Source: Ophiocordyceps camponoti-saundersi (nom. inval.) (lineage: Eukaryota > Ascomycota > Sordariomycetes > Hypocreales > Ophiocordycipitaceae). From it: a stretch of DNA of 64,000 nucleotides. Of this stretch, positions 11,641 to 23,176 are shown in pieces; the first letter of the stretch is position 1; each line of letters opens with the position of its first letter. The DNA lies in NCBI GenBank assembly GCA_003339415.1, contig PDHQ01000111.1:1-64000 (forward strand), read 5' to 3'. The notes beneath the pieces were generated by a model. That model was not told where the DNA came from. It worked only from the letters and a program-made list of their open reading frames with translations, and did not search any database. Both the position numbers and the translations under genes were made by a program.

Positions 11641-14600
11641 TTTAAGGATATATTACTTATAAATATTTCTTTACTTAATATTAGACTTTTAATATTATAG
11701 TTTTTTAGAAAGCGGGTAAAAGTTTAGAGGTTTATTAAACTCTAAGTAGCTATTATCTTATCTCCCTTCTTAATATTATAAGTAAGATTTTTAAAACTAT
11801 AATTATAAAGAAAATATCTTATATAGTAGAGTCCGCGGGAGTCTTATTATAAGGTTAGATAGGTAACTATCCTAACTAGTTTACTAATAGCGCCTTACTC
11901 CTTTTAATAAAATCTATTTATACCGCCTAAAGCTTTTAAAGCTTCGCTTTTTTTTTAATACTAAATATAATAAGCGCTTTTAACTATATCTTATACTCTA
12001 AGCTAATAGAAATCCTTAACTCTTTTAGCTTCCTTAGATAAATTATAGCTTTCCTCCGCTTTTACCTTTTTAACCGCACCTCCCGCTTAAAAATTAATAA
12101 TAGATTATTAGACCTTTTCCTTATTTTTATTAGAGTCCTTTAGGGCTCCTTACTCTCTTCGGTACTATTTATCCTATATATCTTATCTTTTTATAAACGC
12201 TTAGAATAAGCGATTAGTATATTTATTATTAAATTTATAAATAATATTAATATTTTTAGTATTAGGTATACCTCCGCTTAAGTCCGCCGCTAGCTTAAAT
12301 AAGCTTAAAATATTTACTAAGATTAGGTAGCGGAGTACGAAATAACCTTCTAGCTATTTAAAAGTAAGCTTCTCTATTTTATAAAAGCTTACTCTACTAA
12401 TATAACTCCGCTAATCCTTAATAAGATTATTATTTAACTTATATAAGAAATATATATACTTAGGGTTTAGATTTACCGTAAGCTTTAGTAAAAACCTTAC
12501 CTTTACTATTTTATAAAAAAGCTTAATTACTAATAGCTAGCCCTAACTAGATTTATATTATTTACTTAAAGCTTTTTATTCCTTTAAGTAAGGGAAGTTT
12601 ATACTAAGGTTATTAGGTTTACTATCGCTTTTAGCGCTATAGTTTACTCCGCTCTAACTTTACTAAATAGTAAATTTAAAAGCCCTATCCTTTAATAATT
12701 AGCTATAACTTAGTTTAAATACCTTTATATTATCTCTAAAGCGTACTAAGCTACCTTTTCTTATTATATTAAGTTTAAGTTTTTCGTCCCCCTTATTAAT
12801 ATTTACTTATCTTACCGCGCTGCCCGTAGCTATTAACTTCTTTATATTAAAAAACTTATAGCTTATATCCGCTTTACCTTAAAGAGAATCTTTATATACC
12901 TCCGCTAATAATATAGAGGTTAGCCCCGCTTTACTTATATCTTTTTTAAATCCCTTTAATCTTTCTTTATTACTTAAGTATAAATTTTAGATATCTCCTC
13001 TTAGTCCCCTAAAACTCTAAAAGCCCGCTTTTATAAAAAGTAATAGCTTCGCTAAAACTCTAAGAAAGAAAAGCTTTAAAAGTATAGCTAGTTTTTTAGA
13101 TACCTTACTAATAAACCGCCTTAATTAAAACCTAGTAACGCTTTATAAATTTATTAAGGTTTTCCGAAATTTCTTAGTAGCGCCTTAACTTAGCTTTATA
13201 ATAATAAAATTAGCCTTAATAGGTTTCTTTATACTTATAATATTCTTATAATCTTAATATTTTACTATTTTTATAATAGCGGGGAAGATAAGATAGTAGC
13301 TTATTTTACTTTATAATATAAGCTTATTACTTATAAAAGAACGCTTTTACTTATACTTTTTATAAGTTTAATTTAAAACTATAAAAACTTTAATAAGGCT
13401 TTTAGTTATAAGGCTATTATAGGCCCTCTCGCCTTATAATTTATCCGCTTATAACGCCTTTATTAATTTAACCTCTTTTTATTATTTTATAATATTTAAG
13501 TATATTAAAATACTTAAGTATAAGGTTTAAGCGTAAGAGATAGTTTTTAGTATTTTTATTATATAATTATTATTATTTATTTACCTTATACCTCGCTTTT
13601 TCCTCTGCCCCTGCTCCGCTTAGCCCCGCTTAGCCCGCTTAGCTTTTTTACCCCTTTTCCCGCCCCGCCCTCTACCTTATCTTTTACGCCTAATAATACC
13701 TCTAATACTTATAAGCTTATCTTTTAAGCTACTATTATCGCTCTCTACTACGCGCTTTAATACTATTAACGTAGATTTTATAAAAGAAAGCTTTAATATT
13801 CGAATAAGGTCTAGCTTAGGCTTTAGCTCCGTTACTCCCTTACCCTCCTCCTCTATACCTTCTATTACCTCCGCTCCGCTTACTTTCTCCTCCGCTCCGC
13901 TTACCCTCTTAACTTTATTTACTTTTTCCTTATTATTTTTAACTATTATCTAATCTAACCCGCTTTTTAATATTAATATAATAATAATTAGTATTTAAGC
14001 TATTACCTTATCCTCTATTTTTAACTCCTTTTTCGGCTCTAGCTTCCGCTCCGCTTTTAGGCGATTAAAGTTAAGAGTACGCTAAAGCTTAAAAATATTC
14101 TCTAAAATATATCTAAACTAGTTAATTTTAATATAATCCGCTACCGCTTAATTAAAATTATTTTAAACTTAGTTAATATTATACGCTATATTATATATAA
14201 AAGATTAGAAATTTTATATTTTTACTTATATCTCTAACTAAAACTCTTATAATAATTTTATAATATAATCCTCTTAAGTAATAATAATAATAATAATAAT
14301 TATTATTATTATTATAAGCACTACCTCCCCCGCTTTTATTATAAACTCCGTTATTATTACTATAATTATTATTAACTAAGCTAGCGCCTTCGCTATTACG
14401 CCCTCTACTACCGCCTCCGCTTTTTTCTCCGCGTCCGCTATTACCGCTTATTTTACTTATAGTCCGATTATTATATTTATTACCGCTACCGTTATTATTA
14501 TCGCTCCGCCCCCCTCTCCGCCTCCTACTCCGCTTATACTAATAATTATTTATTTACTTAATATTTTAAAATAAGCTAATACTAATATATAAAACTTTTA

Positions 14601-14792
14601 GGGAAAAATATTAATAATTATTATAATAAGAGTAATATTAGAGGCGGCCGCTAAAATAGCTAACCCCGCTAAAGCGCTCGCTTATAATATTATTATTATT
14701 ATATTAAGTTAAAGCTTTAATACTTTATTTTACTTTTATATATCGCGTAAGTTAACTTAAATTCTTTTTTATTACTTATTATTAGCTATATC

Positions 14793-14873
14793 GCCCTCCT
14801 AGCGTAGTAGTTAAGTATCTAGAGATATTAGTCTCTTATAAAAGAGGCAGTCGGTTCGAATCCGGCGGAGGGC
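14793..14873 (+). other. tRNA-like head of SINE copy 2
   Basis: About 81 nt with a closed 7-bp acceptor stem, an A-box-like element, and a T arm whose stem GTCGG/CCGGC encloses the loop TTCGAAT. The length suggests a class II tRNA (extra variable arm), but the anticodon arm does not fold cleanly after mutation, so I do not assign an isotype. It is a transposon promoter, not a working tRNA gene: the same sequence recurs as the start of every full SINE copy. Confidence 0.8.
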
Positions 14874-15388
14874 ACGGGTATGTTTTACTCTAACTATATA
14901 GCCGGGGTACGGTCCGACCCCGGCATAACCCCGGTAGGAGTAATAACCCTGCCGGGCTCCTTTCCTCCCTTAGTAAGAGTAGTAACCTGGCCGAGGCTTA
15001 GGTAAGGTAAGGCGTAAAGGTATAGTTAGATAATATAAGTTATTAAAAAAATAGGTCCCTTTTAATAGCGATTATAATCCGGTAATAGAGTATAATTACG
15101 AAATAATATATCTTCGCTATAATATCTACTAATATATATATTAGAACTATTTAGAATTTAGATAAGATATACGATAAGAAATATAGGTACCTCTCGCTTA
15201 GGATTAGCGTAATTTCGGATATTTCCTATAACGATTAAGCTTTCCGATATAATATAATTAGCTTATAAGCTAGCTAAATATATTAAGTAAGGGGTTTTTC
15301 CCCGGGGCACTCTAGTTTTTCCTTTTTATTAAATAATTATATGCCTAAATACCTATATAAGTTATTAGAGTAATATAATATATATATA
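14793..15388 (+). mobile_element. tRNA-derived SINE, full-length copy 2 (best preserved head)
   Basis: A 596-bp SINE flanked by TTAGCTATATC at 14,782-14,792 and 15,389-15,399. The head pairs its ends perfectly (GCCCTCC at 14,793-14,799 with GGAGGGC near 14,867-14,873). It has an A-box-like TAGCGTAGTAG at 14,800-14,810 and a consensus B box at 14,853-14,863. The hairpin arms GCCGGGGT and ACCCCGGC lie at 14,901-14,924. After the head this copy has only four T in a row (TATGTTTTA), where copies 1 and 3 have six, so it is the only full copy here without a strong early pol III terminator. The tail shares its last ~110 bp with the LINE ending at 34,116. It interrupts R1-a. Confidence 0.9.
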
Positions 15389-15824
15389 TTAGCTATATCT
15401 AAAACTCCGCTCCGCTCCGCTTCGCCTTACTTTATACTTACTAATAAGCTACTTAGCTATCCTCCTCTGCTAATATACCGCGCCGCTTCCGTTATAGTAA
15501 TATATAACTTTTTTAAATATATTTATAACTTAGTTAGCACTTTAAGCTTTAATTTTAGCTTAATTTTTAATATTATTTACTTTTTAATATTTATATTAAG
15601 CCTTAGTATAATCGTAATAACTAGCTAATTATAAGCTTATATACTTTATTAGCTTTATATATAGCTAGCGCTATATAATATTACTTACTTTATTATTTTT
15701 AATATAAAATTTTATAATTAGCTAATTAAGCTATATATATAATATAGGAGAGGTTATAAAGCTTACTATAAATAATCTTAAATATATTTATTATTATTAC
15801 TTTATTAGTATAGCTATATAACCT

Positions 15825-16381
15825 CTTTACTTTCCTTTTATTATAAAAGTCGAAAGGAAAAGTTAAGGGAGGGGTTAGAAATATACCTTTTTCTAAGAAT
15901 AATAAAAAGAAGAAAAAAAGAAAAGGAAAAAAGAGGTAGAAAAGAAAAAGATATAGCCCCCCCCCTTTTTTAATTACTAATATATAATAAAGTAATTACC
16001 TTATTACTCTACCTTACCCCTCTTTAGATTTTCTTTCCTCCGCCCTACCCCCTACCGCCTCGCCTCGTATTACCCCGCACCGCCCCGCACCGCCCCGCGC
16101 TACGCCGCTACGCTATACTGCCCTACTCCTTCCGCCTTATATTTTACGGACTTTCTTTTCTCCGCCCTCCCCTCCTTACCTTATTTTCTTATATTATCCG
16201 AGACTACCCCTTAGGTAGTAGGCTTATTATATTATACCGCTACTAGCTACCGCTATACTTTTATATAAGCGTATAGTAAGCTTTTCCTTTATAGTTAGGG
16301 GGTTTTACCTTATTTTAAGGGATTTTTCTTACTTAATATATTATAGAAGCTTTAGATATTATAAAGGCCCCTAGTATATAA
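15825..16381 (-). repeat. U unit 1 (about 550 bp) at the end of R1-a
   Basis: The first of five related units. Each starts near CTTTCCTTTTATTATAAAAG, passes through a purine-rich stretch, a poly-C run and a GC-rich core of repeated CCGCCCCGC/CCGCACC motifs, and ends in TTAGATATTATAAAGGCCC(C/T)TAGTATATA. In R1 orientation it sits at the 5' end. U unit 2 follows after only about 20 bp, so the units can be tandem. Function unknown; a promoter or terminal region is possible. Confidence 0.7.
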
Positions 16382-16400
16382 ATTATAATAATAATTATTA

Positions 16401-16946
16401 CTATCTTTTTATTATAAAAGTTAAAAAGAGGGGAAAAGTTAAAAAAGGGGGTTAAAAATATACCTTTTTCTAAAAATAATAAAAGGAAGAAAAAGAAAAA
16501 AGAAAAAAGGAGGTAGAAAAGAAAAAGATATGCCCCCCCCCTTTTAATTATTAATAGATAATAAAGCGGCTACCTTACTATTTTACTTTACTCCCCTCGG
16601 ACTTTCTTTCCTCCGCCCCGCGCCGCACCGCCTTACCTTGTACCGCCCCGTACCGCCCTATACCGCCCCGCGCTACGCTATACCGCCCCGCTCCTCCGCC
16701 TTATACCTTATAAACTTTCTTTTTCTTTATACTCCCCTTTTTATTTTACTTTTCTTATATTATTTAAAATTACCTTTAGGTAATAAGCTTATTATATTAT
16801 ATTATTATTAGCTATTATTATACTTTTATATAAATATATAGTAAACTTTCCTTTTATAATTAAGGGGTTTTAGTTTACTTTAGGGAATTTTTCTTACTTA
16901 ATATATTATAAAGGCTTTAAATATTATAAAAGCCCTTAGTATATAA
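16401..16946 (-). repeat. U unit 2, in tandem with unit 1
   Basis: It has the same architecture and direction as unit 1. Its GC-rich core includes CCGCGCCGCACCGCC near 16,618 and it ends GCCCTTAGTATATAAAT. It is more mutated than unit 1. R1-b body sequence starts about 10 bp after it. Confidence 0.7.
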
Positions 16947-16955
16947 ATAATAATA

Positions 16956-18216
16956 ATAATATTAATATAATAAAAACTAGCGTTTAAGCTACTACTTTAT
17001 TCTCCGCTTTTAGCTTTATTTTTAGCTATAGCTTTAGCTTTAGTAGATTTAAGTTAAAAATATATTAAATTTTAATTATATTTTTTAAAATATACTTAAA
17101 TTACTTAACTTTAATATAATCTATTACTTTTTAATTAATATTACTTTATACTTAGTTAAGATTATATACTATATTATATATAATAAATTAAAAGTTTTAT
17201 ATTTCTAATTATATTTTTAATTAAAACTTTTATAAAAATATTATAATAAGGTTTTTTAAGCTAATAGTAATAATAATTATTATTATTATAATAAATATTT
17301 TTACCGCTACTATTATCGCTTTTTTTACCTTTATTATAAACTTCGCTATTATTATTATAGCTATTATTATCTAAGCTAGCGCCTCCGCCCTCGCGCCCCC
17401 CGCTACCGCATTTACTTCCTCTTTTATACTTACTATTATTATTACCTCCGCTTATAATTTAATTATTATTTTTATTACCGCTATTATTATTATTACTCCG
17501 CCCCCCTCCCCGCTTCTCGCTCCGCTTATATTAATAATTATTTATCCGCTAAGTATTTTAAAATAAATTAATATTAATATATAAAACTCCTAAAAAAAGC
17601 GTTAGTAATTATAATAATAAAAATAATATTAAAAATAGCTATTAAGGTAGCTAACTTTATTAAGGCGCTTACTTAAAATATTATTATTATCTTATTAAGT
17701 TAAAGCTTTAATATTTTATTTTACTTTTATATATTATATAAGTTAACTTAGATTTTTTCTTATTATTTATTATTAGCTATATTTAAAACTTTATTTTATT
17801 TTATATTATTTTATATTTATTAATAAGCTATTTAGCTATCCTCCTTTATTAATATACTACGCTATTTTTATTATAATAATATATAACTTTTTTAAATATA
17901 TTTATAACTTAGTTAGTATTTTAAGCTTTAATTTTAACTTTACCTTTAATTTCTAATTTTATTTACTTTTTAATATTTATATTAAGCTTTAATATAATTA
18001 AAATAATTAGCTAATTATAAGCTTATATATTTTATTAGCTTTATATATAGCTAATATTATATAATATTATTTATTTTATTATTTTTAATATAAAATTTTA
18101 TAATTAGCTAGCTAAGCTATATATATAATATAAAAAAAGTTATAAAGCTTATTATAAATAATCTTAAGTATATTTATTATTATTATTTTATTTATATAGC
18201 TATATAATTTTTATTA
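16956..18216 (-). mobile_element. R1 repeat fragment R1-b
   Basis: It matches R1-a from about 14,000 to 15,824, without the SINE that R1-a carries. It includes the TAATAATAATTATTATTA tract near 17,266-17,286, the GCGCCTCCGCCCTCGCG block near 17,379, and the region ending at the U-unit boundary. In R1 orientation it keeps the 5' side and lacks most of the dead coding region. The next U unit adjoins it at 18,217. It confirms that the SINE in R1-a is an insertion, because the site is empty here (TATTAGCTATATTTAAAACTT near 17,780). Confidence 0.68.
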
Positions 18217-18752
18217 TTTTCCTTTTATTATAAAAATTAAAAGAAAAAAGTTAAAAGAAAAAAGTTAAAAATATACTTTTTTCTAAAAATAATAAAAAAA
18301 GAAAAAAAGGAAAGGAAAAAGGAGGTAGAAAAGAAAAAGATATAGCTTCCTTTTTTCTAATTATTAATAAATAATAAAGTAGCTACCCTGCTATTTTACC
18401 TTACCCCTCCTTAGACTTTCCTTCCTCCGCCCCGTATTATACTACCTCGCCTCGCACCGCCTTATACCGCCCCGCGCTACGCTATACCGCCCCGCTCTTT
18501 CCGCCCTATACTTTATAAATTTTCCTTTTCTTTATACTCCCCTCTTTACCTTACTTTTTTTTATATTATTTAAGATTACCTTTAGGTAATAAGCTTATTA
18601 TATTATATTACCGCTAGCTATTATTATATTTTTATATAAGCGTATAGTAAGCTTTCTTTTTATAGTTAAGGGGTTTTGCCTTACTTTAGGGGATTTTTCC
18701 TACTTATTATATTATAAAGGCTTTAGATATTATAAAAGCTCTTAATATATAA
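18217..18752 (-). repeat. U unit 3
   Basis: The U unit of R1-b. It has the same start, GC-rich core (near 18,427-18,495) and end (TTAGATATTATAAAAGCTC, then TTAATATATAAAT). It is the most AT-shifted unit in its first 150 bp. Confidence 0.68.
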
Positions 18753-19683
18753 ATAAATAAAAATATATTATTAATATATATATTTATATAATAGTTAAGA
18801 AAATTATAAAGTTAAGTATTAATAAAGTTTTAAAATTAAGTAAGCTTTACTTTAAGGCTAAATAAGAAAATAAGCTAGTAAAATATATTAAACCTTATAT
18901 AGAAAGCTATAAAATACTTAAAATTAAGATTAAGATAAAAATAGTAAAACGCTTAAATAATATTAATTTTTAAGAATTATTTTGCTTTTTAGTAGCTAAA
19001 TACTATACTTTCTAAAAAAAGAGTAAATAAAATCTAACTTTTTAAGTAATTATTTATCTATTAGTAATTAATATAAAAGCGCTAAGCTATTAAATATAGC
19101 TTCAGCGTAAAGAGAATAAAAGTAATATAAAAACTAATATCTAGCTTAATAAACTTAATCTTAAGTAAATAGTTAATAGTTTCTTTTTCTAAAAATAAGT
19201 ATTTTATAAATATTTTATAAGAAAGAGGTTTTATTAAATTTAAAAGCTTTATAAGTTTTAAGATAATATTATAGCTAAGTTAAGAATTAGTAAAACTATA
19301 AGCTTTTTTTTTACTAAAAAACTTTTTAAAATATATAAGGGCTAGAGGAATTATATTATATATATAAGTAATATATTTAAATTTTTCTTCTTAAAAGAAT
19401 AGAATTTCCTATCTTATATATATATAGCTAGCTAAGCTTAACTTTATAATTATAACTAAGTTATTATTATTTTTTCACTTTATAAAAATTATAAGTGTTA
19501 GTAAAGTTATTTTTTTTATTATATATAATAAAGGTTTTATTATATTTAGTAAATAAGCTACTTTTTTAAAATATTTTTATTTATATTATTAGTTTTCTAA
19601 TTAGTTTAAGTTCAGGTTTAAGCTAGCTTCTTTTCTTTTATAAGCTAAATAAAAAATTTTTTCTCTTATAAATATTAAAAAAT
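18753..19683. other. AT-rich unassigned stretch
   Basis: No recognisable motif on either strand and no open frame of note. It differs from the rest of the RIP desert: it has very little CG and keeps a few CpA/TpG in non-GCA contexts (TTCAGCG near 19,101, TTTTTCACTTT near 19,475, AAGTGTTAG near 19,494, AGTTCAGG near 19,612). It may be an older, more decayed repeat, or a sequence hit by a different mutation history. Confidence 0.5.
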
Positions 19684-20084
19684 CTAATATTTACGCTTAT
19701 TAGTTATCCTCCTCCGCTAATATATCTCGCCGCCTCCGTAGCTATAGCGCGTAATTTATCCGAATAAATTTATAACTTAGTTAGTACTTAAGCTCTAACC
19801 CCGCCTCTAACTCCGCCTCCGGCTCCGCTTACCTTATAATACTTATATTAAGCTTTCGTATAATTATAATAACTAGCTAACTAGGGGCTTATACGCTTTA
19901 TTAGCTTTATACGCGGTTATATAATATAATATTACTTATCTTATTATTTCTAATATAAGACCCTACGTTTAGTTAGTTAAGCTATATATATAATATAGAG
20001 GATATTATAAAGCTCTCTATAGATAATTTAAAATATTATAATATTATTATTTTATTAGTATATAATTATATAACTATTATTATT
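19684..20084 (-). mobile_element. R1 repeat fragment R1-c
   Basis: It starts at the sequence equivalent to R1-a 15,455 (CCTCCTCCGCTAATATA) and runs to the U-unit boundary. Only the ~400 bp next to the U unit remain. This is the shortest R1 fragment and, like R1-b, it keeps the U side. Confidence 0.65.
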
Positions 20085-20668
20085 ATCTTTTTATTATAAA
20101 AGTTAAAAAAAGGGGAAAAGTTAAGGGAAGAGGTTAAAAATATACTTTTTTTAAAAAATAATAAAAAGAAAAAAAAGAAAAAAAGTAAAAAGTAAAAAAG
20201 AAAAAAATATACCCCCCCCCCTCTAATTACTAATAGATAATAAAATAGCTACCTTACTATTTTACTTTACCCCCCCTTAGACTTTCTTTCCTCCGCCCCG
20301 CGCCGTACCGCCTCGCCTTATACCGCCTTATACCGCCCCGCACCGCCCCTTACCGCTCTATACCGCCCCGCACCGCCCCTTACCGCCCCGCGCTACGCTA
20401 TACCGCCCTATTTTTTCCGCCTTATATTTTACGGACTTTCCTTTTCTCTATACTCCTCTCCTTACCTTACTTTTCTTATATTATTTAAGATTATTTTTAG
20501 GTAATAAGCTTATTATATTATATTACCGCTAGCTATTATTATATTTTTATATAAGCGTATAATAAGGTTTCTTTTTATAGTTAGAGGGTTTTATTTTACT
20601 TTAAGGGATTTTTCTTACTTAATATATTATAGAGGCTTTAGATATTATAAAGGCCTTTAGCGTATAAA
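20085..20668 (-). repeat. U unit 4
   Basis: The longest unit (~584 bp), because its GC-rich core is expanded. CCGCCCCGCACCGCCCCTTACCG-type modules are repeated at about 20,295-20,405. It ends TTAGATATTATAAAGGCC, then TTTAGCGTATA. Confidence 0.7.
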
Positions 20669-22894
20669 AAGATAAAATAAATATTTACGCTTATTTTAAT
20701 AAAGAAAATAATTTTAGCGTTTAGCGTCCGCTTAGATAGCTAGATTTAGATTTCTAATAAAAAGAGGCTTTTTTAATAATAAGATTAAAGGTAAATATTT
20801 AATAAAGGCAGGTAAGTTATTTAGCTAAGTTAGCTTTTAAGCTATATAATTAAATAATAACTTTTTCTTAGCTATTTAAAATAAGCTAATAAAAAGATTT
20901 TAAGCGTAGTTAGTTACTTAGTAAATTTCTTAGGAAAAATACTATTTATTAATTATTAAAATAATAATTAAGTATTTATAAACTAAGCTAGCTTAATAGC
21001 TTTAGAAGTTAATAAAAGAGATAAGATAAATAATAATAAGCTTAGCGTTTAAGCGCTTTATTACTTATTTTACGGAATAATAGCTAATTAAAAGATAAGT
21101 ATTTATTTTAATATTATATAAAATAAAGGTATAAAAAATAATATTATTAACTTAAACTTAACTATTAATAATAAATAATTCTCTTATTTTCTATCTTATA
21201 CGCGATATTTTTAAGATTATTAAGGAGCCTTATAATAATTTTACTTTCTTCCTAAATTAGAGTTATTTAATCGAATAAAGTTAGGCGAAGGTATTTAAAC
21301 TTTATAAACTCTTTTTATTTTTTATTAATTAGGGTAATTCTTAGCTATATCGCTCTTCTTTTTATTAATAACATAAATATTACTTTTCTAATAAATTTCT
21401 TTTTATTTTTACTTTAAAGCTAACTTTTTTAATATAAAGTTATAATTGTAATTATAATTTTTTTTATATTATTAAAGCTATCTTATCGCTTTAATAAGCT
21501 TTTTATATAGCTTCTTAATAAGTAAATTCTTTTTTTAGTAAAATATAATATTTTTTATATATTTATAAAATTCCTTATATATTATATATAAGATTTTTAG
21601 CCTTTATAAGAAAGCTTAAGTTAAGGTTAGCGGGTAGATAATTTTAAAGCGTATACTTAATTTAAGCTAAGGGAACTTAGGTCTTAGCTATAAAGTAGTT
21701 AAACTTAGCGAGGAACTTTTAGATTTCTTACTTATTAGTTAAGGAGAAATTTAGTTTATAAATCTAGTTTATAGCTTCTATAAATTTATTTCGATTTTTA
21801 TAAGCGGATTTTAAATATTAAACTATCTTAGCTAATTTAAAAAAAAGCGTTCTTTTAAGTTATATTAAGTTTCTAATAGCTAATAAGCTTTTTTTAAAAT
21901 ATAAAATAAAATACTTATTTTATTTTACTTCTTATAAAGAATTATCTTATTAAATCTTATCTTATCTTTTAAGTTTATAAAAAAAGTATTAAAAATTTTT
22001 CTTTTATTTAAAAACTTACTTACCTCTTTATAGCGAATTTTTATAATATTTCTATAAAAGGGGTTTAGCTATCTTATTAAGGTAATTAGTATAAAGGTAT
22101 CTTAAATAGCTTTTCTAATTAAGATAAATACTTTTTATTTATTTTAAACGCGGTTAATATTTCTTAATAGGTTTTTTTTATATTTAAATCTTAGTTTTTC
22201 TAAATTAATTAACCTTAAAGTTTTATAATTTACGCTTATAATTATATTATTTTTATATACTATTTTTATAATATAGTTATATTAGTAATATTTTAAAAAA
22301 AGGTAGCTATAACCTTAGTTTAGTTTTTACTAAAACTTTATTTTATTATAAGGTTAGGTATTTTTAAGGCGAGTTTCCTTAATCGCCTAAAAGTTTAATT
22401 AAGGGCTTTAGATATATATTTTAAAGCTAGTTATTATTATAAGTTATATATAAGTTCTTTTCTATTTTATATAAAAATATAAAAATTTAATATATATTTA
22501 TTAATTACTTATTAGCGAAAAATAAGCTTAGAATAATATTATAGCTTAGAAATATATTAAGTAAATAATAATATTAATATTATAAATAAAGATTTTAAAT
22601 TAAGGAAAAGGGAAGGAAAAGAGAAAAAAACTCTTATAAGCAAAATCTTAATAAAATATATAAAGGTATATACTAGTAAATATAGGAGAGGGTATAGTAA
22701 AATCTAGTAAAGAAATAGTTATATTTCTTAGTAATTTCCCTTAAGGTCCTTTTTAGGTAATTTTACGATAAGGTTTCTAAGGTTATATAAGTATAGTTAA
22801 AAATCCTCGGAAATCCTTAGGAAATATCTAAAAGGAAATCCTTATAAAAGCTAGCGCGTAATAAGTATATACTTTTCCTCTTTTACTAAAAATA
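20669..22894. other. RIP-mutated unassigned repeat-like sequence
   Basis: About 2.2 kb of AT-rich sequence that does not match the other families here as far as I can see. The minus strand of 21,180-21,950 has long stop-poor stretches apart from TAA/TAG and could be a dead transposase, but I found no diagnostic residues. A few CpA/TpG survive (AATAACATAAA near 21,369, AATTGTAATTA near 21,443). Confidence 0.45.
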
Positions 22895-23176
22895 TAGCTT
22901 ATATTTACCCTCTTATAGCTAAAGTTTATTATCGCCCTTACTTTAATAATCCCTAAACTTTAGCTTAATTTACCTTAAACCTGCTATTATAACTTAGCGG
23001 ATTAGTATAAGGCTTATTATAGCACCCTCTCCCTACTTACTATTTTTACCTTACTAGCTATTAATTACTTAGTAAAGGGTTTTCCCCCGGGCCTAGCTTA
23101 GTTTTTCCCCTCTTCTTACCTTTTATATGCTTAAATACCTTATAAGTCCTTAGCGTAATATAATATATATATATAC
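22895..23176 (+). mobile_element. LINE 3'-end fragment (same tail as the LINE at 29.1-34.1 kb)
   Basis: 282 bp aligning with 33,831-34,116 from TAGCTTATATTTACCCTC to the (TA)n tail. It includes ACTTAGCGGA, GCACCCTCTCC, AAGGGGTTTTCCCCCGGGC and TATATGCTTA. It is a 5'-truncated copy or a short non-autonomous derivative. A possible imperfect duplication (CTAGCGCGTAA upstream near 22,853, CTAGCACCTAA downstream near 23,177) would set the left end slightly further left. Confidence 0.75.

Larger units (their letters stand above)
4248..15824 (-). mobile_element. R1 repeat, near-complete copy (R1-a), interrupted by nested insertions
   Basis: The net R1 sequence is split into 4,248-4,274, 10,577-11,183, 11,656-14,792 and 15,400-15,824. 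It is cut by copia copy A, a truncated SINE and a full SINE, each with its own target duplication. Its reverse complement matches 34,128-37,620 along its length, and its right part matches 17,000-18,215. With the adjoining U unit the net length is about 4.75 kb, close to the 4.7 kb of the copy at 27.9-37.6 kb. A long dead frame is present on the minus strand. I do not recognise the encoded product. The left end lies near the SINE at 3,635 and is not sharply defined. Confidence 0.65.

Noticed and set aside
22895..23176. A second independent SINE family
   Set aside because: It aligns over its whole length with the 3' end of the LINE at 29.1-34.1 kb and lacks a pol III A/B box pair, so a truncated LINE copy is the simpler reading.
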